From the NCBI RefSeq assembly GCF_029945685.1, contig NZ_JAQSDA010000027.1:124001-188000 (forward strand): a stretch of DNA of 64,000 nucleotides. The letters run 5' to 3'. Each line of letters begins with the position of its first letter. The stretch's first letter is position 1. Positions 15,802 through 23,870 of this stretch are shown here, one piece after another. Origin of the DNA: Polaromonas sp. (GTDB lineage Bacteria; Pseudomonadota; Gammaproteobacteria; Burkholderiales; Burkholderiaceae_C). The notes under the pieces were generated by a model. The model made no database searches. It saw only the letters and a program-made list of their open reading frames with translations, and had not been told where the DNA came from. The translations under genes and the position numbers were made by a program.

Positions 15802-17586
15802 ATGCCCTCCAACGCGTTGAATGCGTCCCCCGAAGACCTCGAACTGAGCATCATGGACATGAGCCCGCTGGCCTGGGTCCTCGATGAGCTGGGCAAATCA
15901 CTGGACAGCTCGAACAAGGCGCTGAAACGTTTTGTGCGGGAAGCCGAGGTGGCGCAGAGCGCCGAACTTGCGGCACTCGATGCGAGCCAGTTGCGCATTG
16001 CACGCCAGCAGCTGCACCAGGCGGTGGGTGCGCTGGAAATGGTCGGCATGAGTGCGCCGGCACTGGTGCTGCGGGCGATGGAGGCCGCGGTGCAGAAGTT
16101 TTTGCAGGCGCCCGGTCAATGCACCCAGGAGGCCGCCAACAAAGTCGAACTGGCCGGTTTTGCCCTGAGCGCCTACCTCGAAGATGTGCTGGCGGGCAAA
16201 CCGGCCTCGGCCGTGTCGCTGTTTCCGCAATACCGGGATGTGCAGGGCCTGGTCGGGGCAGACCGCATCCATCCGGCAGATCTCTGGGCGTTTGAGTGGC
16301 GCTGGATGGAGCCGGAGCTGGCCTCAGCCGCCGATGCCCTGCGCTACGGCGATGCCAGCCGGGAGTTGCTGGACCGATGGACTTTGAGATTGGTCCGCAA
16401 CAGCCATCCACAGGCGGCGCAACAGCTCAGCGACATGTGCCTGGGCTTCGCGCATGCAGAAACGGACGCTGAGCCCAGAACCTTCTGGAAAATGGCCGCC
16501 GGCTTTTTTGAAGCGCTGGCACAGGGACTGCTGCAGGTCGATGTGTATGCCAAGAGAGCCATTTTGCGCATCCTGCTGCAGTATGCGGCCCTGGCACGGG
16601 GCAGCGCTCCTGCGTCAGACAGGCTGGCACAGGATCTGCTGTTTCTCTGCACCCAGGCCGTGCCCAAGCGCTCCACGGATGCCCCGGTGCTGTCGGCGGT
16701 TCGTGCGGCCTATGGCCTGGACCGCTTCCAGCCCATCGACTACGAGGCCATCCAGTTCGGGCGTTTTGCCCCGGCGCTGATCGCCCAGGCCCGCAAGCGG
16801 GTCAGCTCGGCCAGGGACACCTGGTCCTGGGTGAGTTCGGGCGACCTCACCCGGTTCAAGATCATGAACGACCAGTTCAGCCTGGTGACGGACTCCCTGG
16901 TCAAGCTGCACCCGCCCAGCGAGCCGCTGGCGCGCGTGCTGGCGCAGGTGATCGACACGACCGCACGCTCGGGTCAGGCGCCCGGCCCCGAACTGGCGCT
17001 GGAAGTGGCGACAGCCGTGCTGTACCTCGAAGCTGCGTTTGACGATCTCGATCCCGGCGACCCCCAGCTGACGGCGCGCGCCGCCCGGCTCGCCGAACGG
17101 CTGGCCGCGGCCCAGGCGGGCGGGCCGTCGCAGCCGCAGGAGCCCTGGATGGAAGAGCTCTACCGGCGCGTCAGCGACAAACAAACCATGGCGACCCTGG
17201 TGAGTGAACTGCGGGTGACGCTCGGCCAGCTCGAAAAATCACTGGACGATTATTCCCGTGGGCCCCAGGACCGCGCGGTGTTGGGCGCGGTGCCCGGGCA
17301 ACTGGCGCAGATGCGCGGCGTGTTGGCCCTGCTGGGGCTGGACCAGGCCGCGCTGGCAGTGGTGCACATGGGCGAAATTGTCGACCACCTGCTGCAGGCC
17401 GATGCCGGCGAAGCACAGCCTCCCGCGGCCGGAACGTTTGACGGCCTCGGCAACAACCTCGGCGCCCTGAGCTTCCTGATCGACATGCTCAACTACCAGC
17501 CTGCACTGGCGAAAAAAGTGTTTGTCTATGACCCCGTCAAGGGCGAGCTCAAAGCCGACAGAAATCTCGAAGGCAGGCCGGCCTGA
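15802..17586 (+). CDS. FimL-like protein (homologue of the ChpA/PilL N-terminal region, no kinase domain)
   Basis: 594 residues from ATG 15802. The sequence resembles the N-terminal Hpt-like region of the twitching-motility kinase ChpA/PilL of Burkholderiales (SPLAWVLDELGKSLDSSNKALKRFVRE, SQLRIARQQLHQAVGALEMVG, ADRIHPADLWAFEWRW), then ends with no kinase, CheW or receiver domain. The Hpt helices look degenerate: the HXXKG-type motif appears as LHQAVG and QLAQMRG. Pseudomonas FimL is a known stand-alone protein of this kind; it works with the Pil-Chp system in cAMP and pilus control. It lies between senA and senB, 53 bases before senB. Whether it serves selenium metabolism or is simply a passenger is open. 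Confidence 0.75.
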   Translation: MPSNALNASPEDLELSIMDMSPLAWVLDELGKSLDSSNKALKRFVREAEVAQSAELAALDASQLRIARQQLHQAVGALEMVGMSAPALVLRAMEAAVQKFLQAPGQCTQEAANKVELAGFALSAYLEDVLAGKPASAVSLFPQYRDVQGLVGADRIHPADLWAFEWRWMEPELASAADALRYGDASRELLDRWTLRLVRNSHPQAAQQLSDMCLGFAHAETDAEPRTFWKMAAGFFEALAQGLLQVDVYAKRAILRILLQYAALARGSAPASDRLAQDLLFLCTQAVPKRSTDAPVLSAVRAAYGLDRFQPIDYEAIQFGRFAPALIAQARKRVSSARDTWSWVSSGDLTRFKIMNDQFSLVTDSLVKLHPPSEPLARVLAQVIDTTARSGQAPGPELALEVATAVLYLEAAFDDLDPGDPQLTARAARLAERLAAAQAGGPSQPQEPWMEELYRRVSDKQTMATLVSELRVTLGQLEKSLDDYSRGPQDRAVLGAVPGQLAQMRGVLALLGLDQAALAVVHMGEIVDHLLQADAGEAQPPAAGTFDGLGNNLGALSFLIDMLNYQPALAKKVFVYDPVKGELKADRNLEGRPA

Positions 17587-17639
17587 GGCCTGTTAACCTT
17601 GGTACGGAGAGCTCTCCGGCTCGCGAAACAAGGTGATTC

Positions 17640-18662
17640 ATGGGTAGCGTGCTTGAAGCAAAAACCGTGGTTCTGGTCAGCCCGGCACTGGCCGATGCCA
17701 ACAACGGCAACTGGCACACTGCCAGACGCTGGGCGCAATGCCTGGCCGGCCACTGTGTCCCCCTCCTGCGCGCGCAATGGCCGGAATCGTCTCCTGCGGC
17801 CACGGCCGATGTCCTGATTGCCCTGCATGCACGCCGCTCTGCGCCTTCCATCGCCGCCTGGGCGCGGCAGTGCCCCGGCAAACCGCTGATTGTCATTTTG
17901 ACAGGCACCGACCTGTACCGCGACATCCTTGACGACGCCAGCGCGCAACAATCGCTGGCGCTGGCCACCCATCTGGTGGTGCTGCAGGAAGCCGGCCTGC
18001 AGGCATTGCCCGCGGCCCTGCGCCACAAGGCCCGCGTGATTTACCAGTCGGCCCGCGCCCTGAAGCCAGCCCTCAAACCGGTGCGGCACTTTCGCGCCCT
18101 GATGGTCGGTCACCTGCGCGATGAAAAAGACCCGCTGACCTGGATACGGGCGGCAGCGCGGCTGGCTACAGGGCCCTCAATTCCGACTGTGCGCTGGTTG
18201 TTCGACCACATCGGCGAGGCACTCACACCGGAGCTCGCGCAGGCCGCGCGGGCGGCGCAGGCCGCCATCCCCGGCTACCGCTGGCTGGGCGGCCTGCCGC
18301 AGGCACAGACCCGCCAGCACATCAAGCAGGCGCATGTGCTGGTCAACAGCTCGCGCATGGAAGGCGGCGCCCAGGTCATCCTGCAGGCCGTCCAGTCCGG
18401 CACACCGGTGCTGGCATCGCAGATCAGCGGCAACATCGGCATGCTGGGTGCCGCGTATGCGGGCTATTTTCCCGTGGGTGACGACGCGGCCCTGGCGGCG
18501 CTTCTGCTGCGCTGCGCCACCGATGCAGATTTTCTGGCCCTGCTCGAAAAACAATGCCGCGAACGCGCCCAACTGTTCGACCCCGAGGCAGAAAAGCGCC
18601 TTGTCTTAAACTTGGTGCTCAGCGCATTGTCTGCCGCCCCGCCCAGGAAACACTCCCCATGA
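17640..18662 (+). CDS. senB: Selenosugar synthase SenB (glycosyltransferase-like)
   Basis: 340 residues. SenB uses selenophosphate and a UDP-sugar to make a selenosugar, the selenium donor for SenA. N-terminal Rossmann half starts KTVVLVSPALADANNGNWHTARRWAQ; the C-terminal GT4-like half has FRALMVGHLRDEKDPLTWIRAA and the nucleotide-sugar block NSSRMEGGAQVILQAVQSGTPVLAS followed by ISGNIGMLG. The stop overlaps the selD start in ATGA, so the two are translationally coupled, matching SenB-SenC function. Identification comes from family motifs plus the sen gene neighbourhood. Confidence 0.9.
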   Translation: MGSVLEAKTVVLVSPALADANNGNWHTARRWAQCLAGHCVPLLRAQWPESSPAATADVLIALHARRSAPSIAAWARQCPGKPLIVILTGTDLYRDILDDASAQQSLALATHLVVLQEAGLQALPAALRHKARVIYQSARALKPALKPVRHFRALMVGHLRDEKDPLTWIRAAARLATGPSIPTVRWLFDHIGEALTPELAQAARAAQAAIPGYRWLGGLPQAQTRQHIKQAHVLVNSSRMEGGAQVILQAVQSGTPVLASQISGNIGMLGAAYAGYFPVGDDAALAALLLRCATDADFLALLEKQCRERAQLFDPEAEKRLVLNLVLSALSAAPPRKHSP

Positions 18663-19732
18663 ACGCACCCACCCCGCTCACCGTCGTCGCCCCTCCCCGC
18701 CTGACCAGCCTGTCCCATGGCGGTGGCTGCGGCTGCAAGATCGCCCCGGGCGTGCTCAGTGAAATTCTCAAGAATTCCAGCAACATGCCTGGCCTCAACA
18801 TCCCGCCGCAACTGCTGGTCGGTATTGAAACGGCGGACGATGCTGCGGTCTACCAGCTCAATGACGAGCAGGCGCTGATTGCCACCACCGACTTCTTCAT
18901 GCCCATCGTGGACGACCCCTACGACTTCGGCCGCATCGCAGCGACCAACGCGATCAGCGACGTCTACGCGATGGGCGGCACACCCATCATGGCACTGGGA
19001 CTCGTGGGGATGCCGATCAACGTGCTGCCGCTGGAAACCATAGGCGCCATCCTGCGCGGCGGCCAGGATGTCTGCCGCGATGCCGGCATTCCGATCGCAG
19101 GCGGCCACACCATCGATTCGGTGGAACCCATTTACGGCCTGGTGGTGATGGGACTGGTGCATCCCTCGCGGGTCAAGAAAAATTCGGGCGCCCGTGCGGG
19201 CGATGTGCTGATCCTGGGCAAGCCGCTGGGTGTCGGCATCCTGTCGGCCGCGCTCAAGAAAGAAACGCTCGACGCCCAAGGGTATGCCCGCATGATTGCC
19301 GTCACCACCCAGCTCAACAAGCCGGGCATCGCACTGGCGAAAATGGAGGGCGTCCATGCCCTGACCGACATCACCGGCTTCGGACTGCTCGGCCACGGGC
19401 TGGAACTGGCGCGCGGCGCCAAATTGAAGATGGAGTTGCAGATGGACAGCATTCCGCTTCTGCCCGGCGTGCTGGACCTGGCAGGGCGTGGCATGGTTAC
19501 CGGCGCCTCCGGCCGCAACTGGGCAGCCTATGGCCATGAAGTGCTGCTGCCGGCAGGGCTGGGTGCTGCGCAGCAGGCCCTGCTGTCCGATCCGCAAACC
19601 AGCGGCGGGCTGCTGGTGTCCTGCACGCCGGAGATCGCCGACGAAGTTCTGGCCTGCTTCCACAGCCAGGGGTTTTCAGACGCCCGCGTCATAGGCCGCA
19701 TGATCGAGGGCAGCGGCGTGCAGGTGCTCTGA
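18659..19732 (+). CDS. selD: Selenide, water dikinase SelD (SenC of the selenoneine cluster)
   Basis: 357 residues. It makes selenophosphate from selenide and ATP. The catalytic pair is C24 and K27 in SLSHGGGCGCKIAP; C24 is an ordinary TGC codon, not selenocysteine. ATP and Mg sites are visible in VGIETADDAAVYQL, TTDFFMPIVDDPYDFGRIAATNAISDVYAMGG, AGGHTIDSVEPIYG and LTDITGFGLLGHG. The start is fixed by the four-base overlap with senB. An upstream extension to 18554 overlaps senB heavily and is not needed. It can supply SenB and possibly tRNA selenation; whether a second selD exists elsewhere cannot be seen. Confidence 0.93.
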   Translation: MNAPTPLTVVAPPRLTSLSHGGGCGCKIAPGVLSEILKNSSNMPGLNIPPQLLVGIETADDAAVYQLNDEQALIATTDFFMPIVDDPYDFGRIAATNAISDVYAMGGTPIMALGLVGMPINVLPLETIGAILRGGQDVCRDAGIPIAGGHTIDSVEPIYGLVVMGLVHPSRVKKNSGARAGDVLILGKPLGVGILSAALKKETLDAQGYARMIAVTTQLNKPGIALAKMEGVHALTDITGFGLLGHGLELARGAKLKMELQMDSIPLLPGVLDLAGRGMVTGASGRNWAAYGHEVLLPAGLGAAQQALLSDPQTSGGLLVSCTPEIADEVLACFHSQGFSDARVIGRMIEGSGVQVL

Positions 19733-19832
19733 ACACCGCCGCCCTCCCGCGACGCACTCTTTTGGGGTCGAATCGGGGCGCGCCGAACCCCGACGCTACG
19801 GGATAACACCGTCACGAAGCTGTCAGCTTGGC

Positions 19833-19852
19833 TTCTATAGTCCTCTATAGAA
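19833..19852. promoter_or_regulatory. Perfect inverted repeat upstream of dctQ
   Basis: TTCTATAG-tcct-CTATAGAA, eight-base arms with a four-base spacer, about 92 bases before the dctQ start. Its symmetry and place suggest an operator for the TRAP genes, but no regulator gene lies beside it. Confidence 0.5.
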
Positions 19853-19944
19853 TCCGATCCGCGCCAACCAGTATCCGGCACGCCTTCCACCCGAAGGTCT
19901 GCCGGATGATTTTTATGCGTGGGTTCTTTTTTCCTGGAGACAAA

Positions 19945-20541
19945 ATGCGCGCCTTACTGAAATTTTCCAATGCTGTGGACTGGGTCAATGCCCAGATCGG
20001 CAAATACGTGATCTGGCTGATTCTGGCCTCCACCGTCATCAGCGCGGTCAATGCCGTGATCCGCAAGGTGTTCAACATGAGTTCGAACGCCTACCTCGAG
20101 GTGCAGTGGTACCTGTTTGCAGCCTCCTTCCTGCTCGCAGCGGGGTACACCCTACTACAGGGTGAACACGTCAAGATCGACGTGGTCTCGAGCAAGCTGT
20201 CCAAACGGGGGCAGATCTGGGTCGACATCATCGGGTTTTCGATTTTCCTGACGCCTGTGTGCCTGACCATCCTGTATTACGGCATCCCGTTCTTTCTGCA
20301 GGGCTATCGTTCCAACGAAATGTCGGGCAATGCCGGCGGGCTGATCCGCTGGCCGGTGTACGCCATGATTCCGCTGGGTTTCGGCCTGCTGCTGCTGCAG
20401 GGCTGGTCCGAGCTGATCAAGCGCATCGCTTTCCTGAAGGGCCTGATCGACGACCCGACCGCCAAGAAGGTCGAAAAGACCGCTGAAGAAGAGCTGGCCG
20501 AAGCGATTCGCCGCCTCGCCGAGTCCAAAACCGCCGGCTGA
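19945..20541 (+). CDS. dctQ: TRAP transporter small permease subunit (DctQ family)
   Basis: 198 residues with four membrane spans (YVIWLILASTVISAVNAVIRK, WYLFAASFLLAAGYTLLQG, IWVDIIGFSIFLTPVCLTIL, VYAMIPLGFGLLLLQGWS) and a charged C-terminal tail (KKVEKTAEEELAEAIRRL). The EVQWYLFAASFLLAAGYTL block and GEHVKIDVV are DctQ hallmarks. It pairs with the large subunit DctM, which starts 14 bases later. The ATG at 19945 follows CTGGAGA; upstream Met codons lack a ribosome binding site. Substrate likely a 2-oxo acid, inferred from the TakP-like binding proteins downstream. Confidence 0.92.
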   Translation: MRALLKFSNAVDWVNAQIGKYVIWLILASTVISAVNAVIRKVFNMSSNAYLEVQWYLFAASFLLAAGYTLLQGEHVKIDVVSSKLSKRGQIWVDIIGFSIFLTPVCLTILYYGIPFFLQGYRSNEMSGNAGGLIRWPVYAMIPLGFGLLLLQGWSELIKRIAFLKGLIDDPTAKKVEKTAEEELAEAIRRLAESKTAG

Positions 20542-20555
20542 GCAGGAACATCATC

Positions 20556-22316
20556 ATGGAATTTTTCATCGCCAACCTCGCCCCCATCATGTTCATGGGG
20601 CTGATCATCTTTCTGCTGATGGGCTTTCCGGTGGCCTTCAGCCTCGGCGCCTGCGGCCTTTTCTTTGGTTTCGTCGGCGTCGAACTCGGTGTGCTGCCCG
20701 AAGCCCTGATGCAGGCCCTGCCGCTGCGGCTGTTCGGCATCATGCAGAACGACACCTTGCTGGCCATCCCGTTTTTCACGCTGATGGGGCTGGTGCTGGA
20801 GCGCAGCGGCATGGCCGAGGACCTGCTGGACACCATTGGCCAGCTCTTCGGCCCGCTGCGCGGCGGCCTGGCCATCGCGGTGATTCTGGTGGGCGCCCTG
20901 CTGGCGGCCACCACCGGCGTGGTGGCCGCCTCGGTGATCTCCATGGGCCTGATTTCGCTGCCCATCATGCTGCGTTATGGCTACGACAGGCGCATTGCCT
21001 CGGGCGTGATTGCCGCATCCGGCACGCTGGCGCAAATCATCCCGCCTTCACTGGTGCTGATCATTCTGGCCGACCAGCTGGGCCGCAGCGTCGGCGACAT
21101 GTACAAGGGCGCCTTTGTACCCGGCTTCATCCTGACCGGCATGTATGTCGGCTACGTGTTTCTCCTGGCTTTCATCAAGCCGCAGTGGGTTCCCGCCCTG
21201 CCGGCCGAAGCGCGCACCATCCGCGAGGACAACGGCAAGGCCGGCCTGTTGTCGCTGTTGCTGCTGACCATTGCCTCGGCAGGCAGTGCCATCTACTTTG
21301 CCAAACATTACGCCCAGGTGCAAACCTGGTGGAAAGGCGAAACTGTCACCTCGGTGCCGCTCGATGAAACCATTGTGGTGTCCATGTGCCTGGGTGTGAT
21401 CCTGGCCTTCGTGATCGCGGTGGTCAACAAGGTCACCCGCCTGGGCCTGCTCTCGCGCATGGCCGAGCGCGTGACCTTTGTGCTGATCCCGCCGCTGCTG
21501 CTGATTTTCCTGGTGCTGGGCACGATTTTCCTCGGCATCGCCACACCCACCGAAGGCGGCGCGATGGGCGCAATGGGTGCCCTGATCATGGCGTTTGCGC
21601 GCCGCCGCATGAGTTTCTCGCTGCTCAAGCAGGCACTCAACACCACCACCAAGCTGTCCTGTTTTGTGGTTTTCATCCTGATCGGTTCGACCATTTTCAG
21701 CCTGGTGTTCCAGGGTGTGGACGGACCAAAATGGGTTGAGCACCTGCTGAGCGGCCTGCCCGGCGGCCAGGTCGGCTTCCTGATCGTGGTCAACGTGCTG
21801 ATCTTCTTCCTGGCCTTTTTCCTGGACTTCTTCGAGCTGTCCTTCATCGTGGTGCCGCTGCTGGCACCGGTGGCCGAAAAGCTGGGCATCGACCTGATCT
21901 GGTTCGGCGTGCTGCTGGCAGTGAACATGCAGACCTCCTTCATGCACCCGCCCTTCGGTTTTGCGCTGTTCTACCTGCGCAGCGTCGCGCCCATCAAGGA
22001 ATACACCGACAAGGTCACCAAGAAGCTGATCCAGCCGGTCACCACCATGCAGATCTACTGGGGTGCAGTGCCCTTTGTGCTGATCCAGGTGGTCATGGTT
22101 GGCCTGATCATTGCGTTCCCGGGCATTGTTTCGAGCGGTCTCGACAAGGTCGAGAAAATCGATCTCGACAAGGTCATCCTGCAGGTCCAGGAAGAGCCGG
22201 TGGAAGCGGCGCCTGCCGCGGGCAGCGCGGCGGAAGCTGCAGCCGAGCAGAAGCTCGCAGACGACGACCCCATGAAAGCCATGCAGGATTCCATGGCCAA
22301 GGACAAGAAAAAATAG
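20556..22316 (+). CDS. dctM: TRAP transporter large permease subunit (DctM family)
   Basis: 586 residues, longer than the common about 430 because the group used with TakP-type receptors carries extra spans in the middle (about residues 220-300). Family segments visible: MFMGLIIFLLMGFPVAFSLG, PFFTLMGLVLERSGMAEDLL, SGVIAASGTLAQIIPPSLVLIILA, GIATPTEGGAMGAMGALI and NMQTSFMHPPFGFALFYLR. It is the ion-coupled translocation subunit in the inner membrane. The last about 40 residues are an Ala/Glu/Lys-rich cytoplasmic tail ending KDKKK, absent from short DctM proteins. A good terminator follows at 22363. Confidence 0.93.
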   Translation: MEFFIANLAPIMFMGLIIFLLMGFPVAFSLGACGLFFGFVGVELGVLPEALMQALPLRLFGIMQNDTLLAIPFFTLMGLVLERSGMAEDLLDTIGQLFGPLRGGLAIAVILVGALLAATTGVVAASVISMGLISLPIMLRYGYDRRIASGVIAASGTLAQIIPPSLVLIILADQLGRSVGDMYKGAFVPGFILTGMYVGYVFLLAFIKPQWVPALPAEARTIREDNGKAGLLSLLLLTIASAGSAIYFAKHYAQVQTWWKGETVTSVPLDETIVVSMCLGVILAFVIAVVNKVTRLGLLSRMAERVTFVLIPPLLLIFLVLGTIFLGIATPTEGGAMGAMGALIMAFARRRMSFSLLKQALNTTTKLSCFVVFILIGSTIFSLVFQGVDGPKWVEHLLSGLPGGQVGFLIVVNVLIFFLAFFLDFFELSFIVVPLLAPVAEKLGIDLIWFGVLLAVNMQTSFMHPPFGFALFYLRSVAPIKEYTDKVTKKLIQPVTTMQIYWGAVPFVLIQVVMVGLIIAFPGIVSSGLDKVEKIDLDKVILQVQEEPVEAAPAAGSAAEAAAEQKLADDDPMKAMQDSMAKDKKK

Positions 22317-22362
22317 CCGCCCTACTTTCAAGCGCGAAGCTCTGGCAGGCACGTCGCACAAC

Positions 22363-22390
22363 AAGCCCCGGCATGCCGGGGCTTTTTTTT
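22363..22390 (+). terminator. Rho-independent terminator after dctM
   Basis: AAGCCCCGGCATGCCGGGGC followed by eight T residues: a perfect seven-base-pair GC stem with a palindromic loop. It ends the dctQM transcript. Confidence 0.9.
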
Positions 22391-22557
22391 GTCCAGGCCA
22401 CCCGGGTCGACCACCGGGAGCGCAGACACTTGCGAGGCGGACTGAGCTGCTTCGGCCCGCTCAGGCATCGATGGCTGGGTCCGGCGTGCCGGGTGTGGCG
22501 GGCGGCTACCTCCCGGGTGTCGAAAGCCAGAGAACGGGCCTGGGCGTGGCCGGCAGG

Positions 22558-22587
22558 CAAAAAAAAGCCCCGCAGAGCGGGGCTTTG
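22558..22587 (-). terminator. Rho-independent terminator after the first TakP-like gene
   Basis: On the minus strand AAAGCCCCGC-TCT-GCGGGGC is followed by a run of T residues. It lies 22 bases past the stop of the binding-protein gene at 22609. Together with the terminator at 22363 it isolates the convergent units. Confidence 0.9.
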
Positions 22588-22608
22588 GACAGCAAGGCTG
22601 GAAGCGGT

Positions 22609-23691
22609 TTACAGCTTCTGGGATTGCATGAAGTTGTCGAAGCGCGCTTCTGTGAAGCGGAACCAGAGGTTCTGGTCGCGGCGGAAGTTGGCGTAGTCGT
22701 CGTACACCTTTTTCCAGGCCGGGTTCCGTGCGCTGATCTCGGCATACAGGGCCATGGACTCCTTGAAGGCCAGGTCCAGCACGTCCTTGGGGAAAGGCAG
22801 GACCTTGGTCTTGCCGCCCACCAGTTGCTTGAGCGCGGTCGGATTCTTGGCATCGTACTTGGCCTGCATTTCCACATGGGCATATGCCGCTGCCGACTCG
22901 ACGATCGCCTTGTTCTCGGCCGACAGGCCTTCATAGGCTTTGGTGTTGATGAACACGTCAAGCTCAGGGCCACCCTCCCACCAGCCGGGGTAGTAATAGA
23001 ACGGAGCGACCTTGTTGAAGCCCAGCTTCTGGTCATCGTAAGGACCGACCCACTCGGCGGCGTCAATCGTGCCCTTTTCCAGCGCCTGGTAAATCTCGCC
23101 GCCAGGAATGTTCTGCGGCACGGAACCCATGCGTTCGAGCACCTTGCCGCCAAAGCCGCCAATGCGCATCTTCAGGCCCTTCATGTCCTTGACCGACTTG
23201 ATTTCCTTGCGGTACCAACCGCCCATCTGGCAGCCGGTGTTGCCGGCCGGGAAATTGATGATGTTGTACTTGGCGTAGAACTCGCGCATCAGCTTAAGGC
23301 CATTGCCCTCGTACATCCAGGCCGACATCTGGCGGCTGTTCAGGCCGAAGGGGATGGCACAACCCAGGGCAAAGGTTTCGTCCTTGCCAAAGAAGTAATA
23401 CGGCGCGGTGTGCGCGACTTCGACCGTGCCGTTCTGCACGCCATCAACCACGCCGAATGCAGGCATCAACTCGCCTGCAGCATGGGTCGTGATGGTGAAT
23501 TTGCCACCGCTCATTTCGCCGACTTTCTTGGCGAAGGTCTCGGCGCCGCCAAAAATGGTGTCCAGCGATTTGGGGAAGCTTGATGCGAGGCGCCAGCGGA
23601 TGGCTGCCCCCTGGGCCTGAACGGCAGGCGCAACACCAGCAGCCAGGACGCCGGCAATACCGGCATTTTTGATAAGCGAACGACGATCCAT
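22609..23691 (-). CDS. TRAP transporter substrate-binding protein, TakP-like (first of tandem pair)
   Basis: 360 residues. A twin-arginine-type signal (MDRRSLIKNAGIAGVLAAG, ending VQAQ) precedes the mature TakP-type receptor: IRWRLASSFPKSLDTIFGGAE, GNTGCQMGGWYRKEI, LKMRIGGFGGKVLERMG, and EWVGPYDDQKLGFNKVAPFY. TakP of Rhodobacter binds pyruvate and other 2-oxo acids through a sodium-bridged carboxylate; the ligand-contact blocks are conserved, so a 2-oxo or hydroxy acid is likely. ATG 23691 follows GAGGAG. It is convergent with dctQM and closely related to the gene upstream (23871-24950). Confidence 0.92.
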   Translation of the reverse strand: MDRRSLIKNAGIAGVLAAGVAPAVQAQGAAIRWRLASSFPKSLDTIFGGAETFAKKVGEMSGGKFTITTHAAGELMPAFGVVDGVQNGTVEVAHTAPYYFFGKDETFALGCAIPFGLNSRQMSAWMYEGNGLKLMREFYAKYNIINFPAGNTGCQMGGWYRKEIKSVKDMKGLKMRIGGFGGKVLERMGSVPQNIPGGEIYQALEKGTIDAAEWVGPYDDQKLGFNKVAPFYYYPGWWEGGPELDVFINTKAYEGLSAENKAIVESAAAYAHVEMQAKYDAKNPTALKQLVGGKTKVLPFPKDVLDLAFKESMALYAEISARNPAWKKVYDDYANFRRDQNLWFRFTEARFDNFMQSQKL

Positions 23692-23704
23692 GAGCAAACT
23701 CCTC

Positions 23705-23769
23705 AGTTATAGATAGATTAAAAGGATTTCCGACACCCCGCGAGTCTAGGATGAGGTCAATCTATAACT
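23705..23769. promoter_or_regulatory. Widely spaced inverted repeat upstream of the first TakP-like gene
   Basis: AGTTATAGAT (23705-23714) and ATCTATAACT (23760-23769) form a perfect ten-base inverted pair 45 bases apart in the promoter region of the binding-protein gene. The CTATA core recalls the inverted repeat upstream of dctQ, hinting at a shared regulator. Confidence 0.4.
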
Positions 23770-23813
23770 ATTGGGAGTTACCCCCTCAGGGCTTTACCTG
23801 ATGGAGAAACGCA

Positions 23814-23852
23814 ACAGGGCGCCAGCCCCCCGTATGGGGAGTGGCGCCCTGT
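23814..23852. terminator. Long-stem hairpin after the second TakP-like gene
   Basis: ACAGGGCGCCA (23814-23824) and TGGCGCCCTGT (23842-23852) are perfect complements with a GC-rich loop. It lies 19 bases beyond the stop of the gene at 23871. No T run follows on the minus strand, so it may be a processing or stability hairpin rather than a full terminator. Confidence 0.5.
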
Positions 23853-23870
23853 CTGGCCGTGGCCGGCCGC

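Noticed and set aside
18554..18658. Upstream extension of selD by 35 codons
   Set aside because: It lies within the senB coding region and lacks SelD similarity; the ATG at 18659 overlaps the senB stop in ATGA and is the natural start.
18725..18745. Possible selenocysteine in SelD active site
   Set aside because: The catalytic position is an ordinary TGC codon and the frame has no in-frame TGA.
21048..22364. Long His/Gln-rich frame opposite dctM
   Set aside because: Composition (His, Gln, Asp) is the usual antisense shadow of hydrophobic membrane protein genes; dctM is clearly the real gene.
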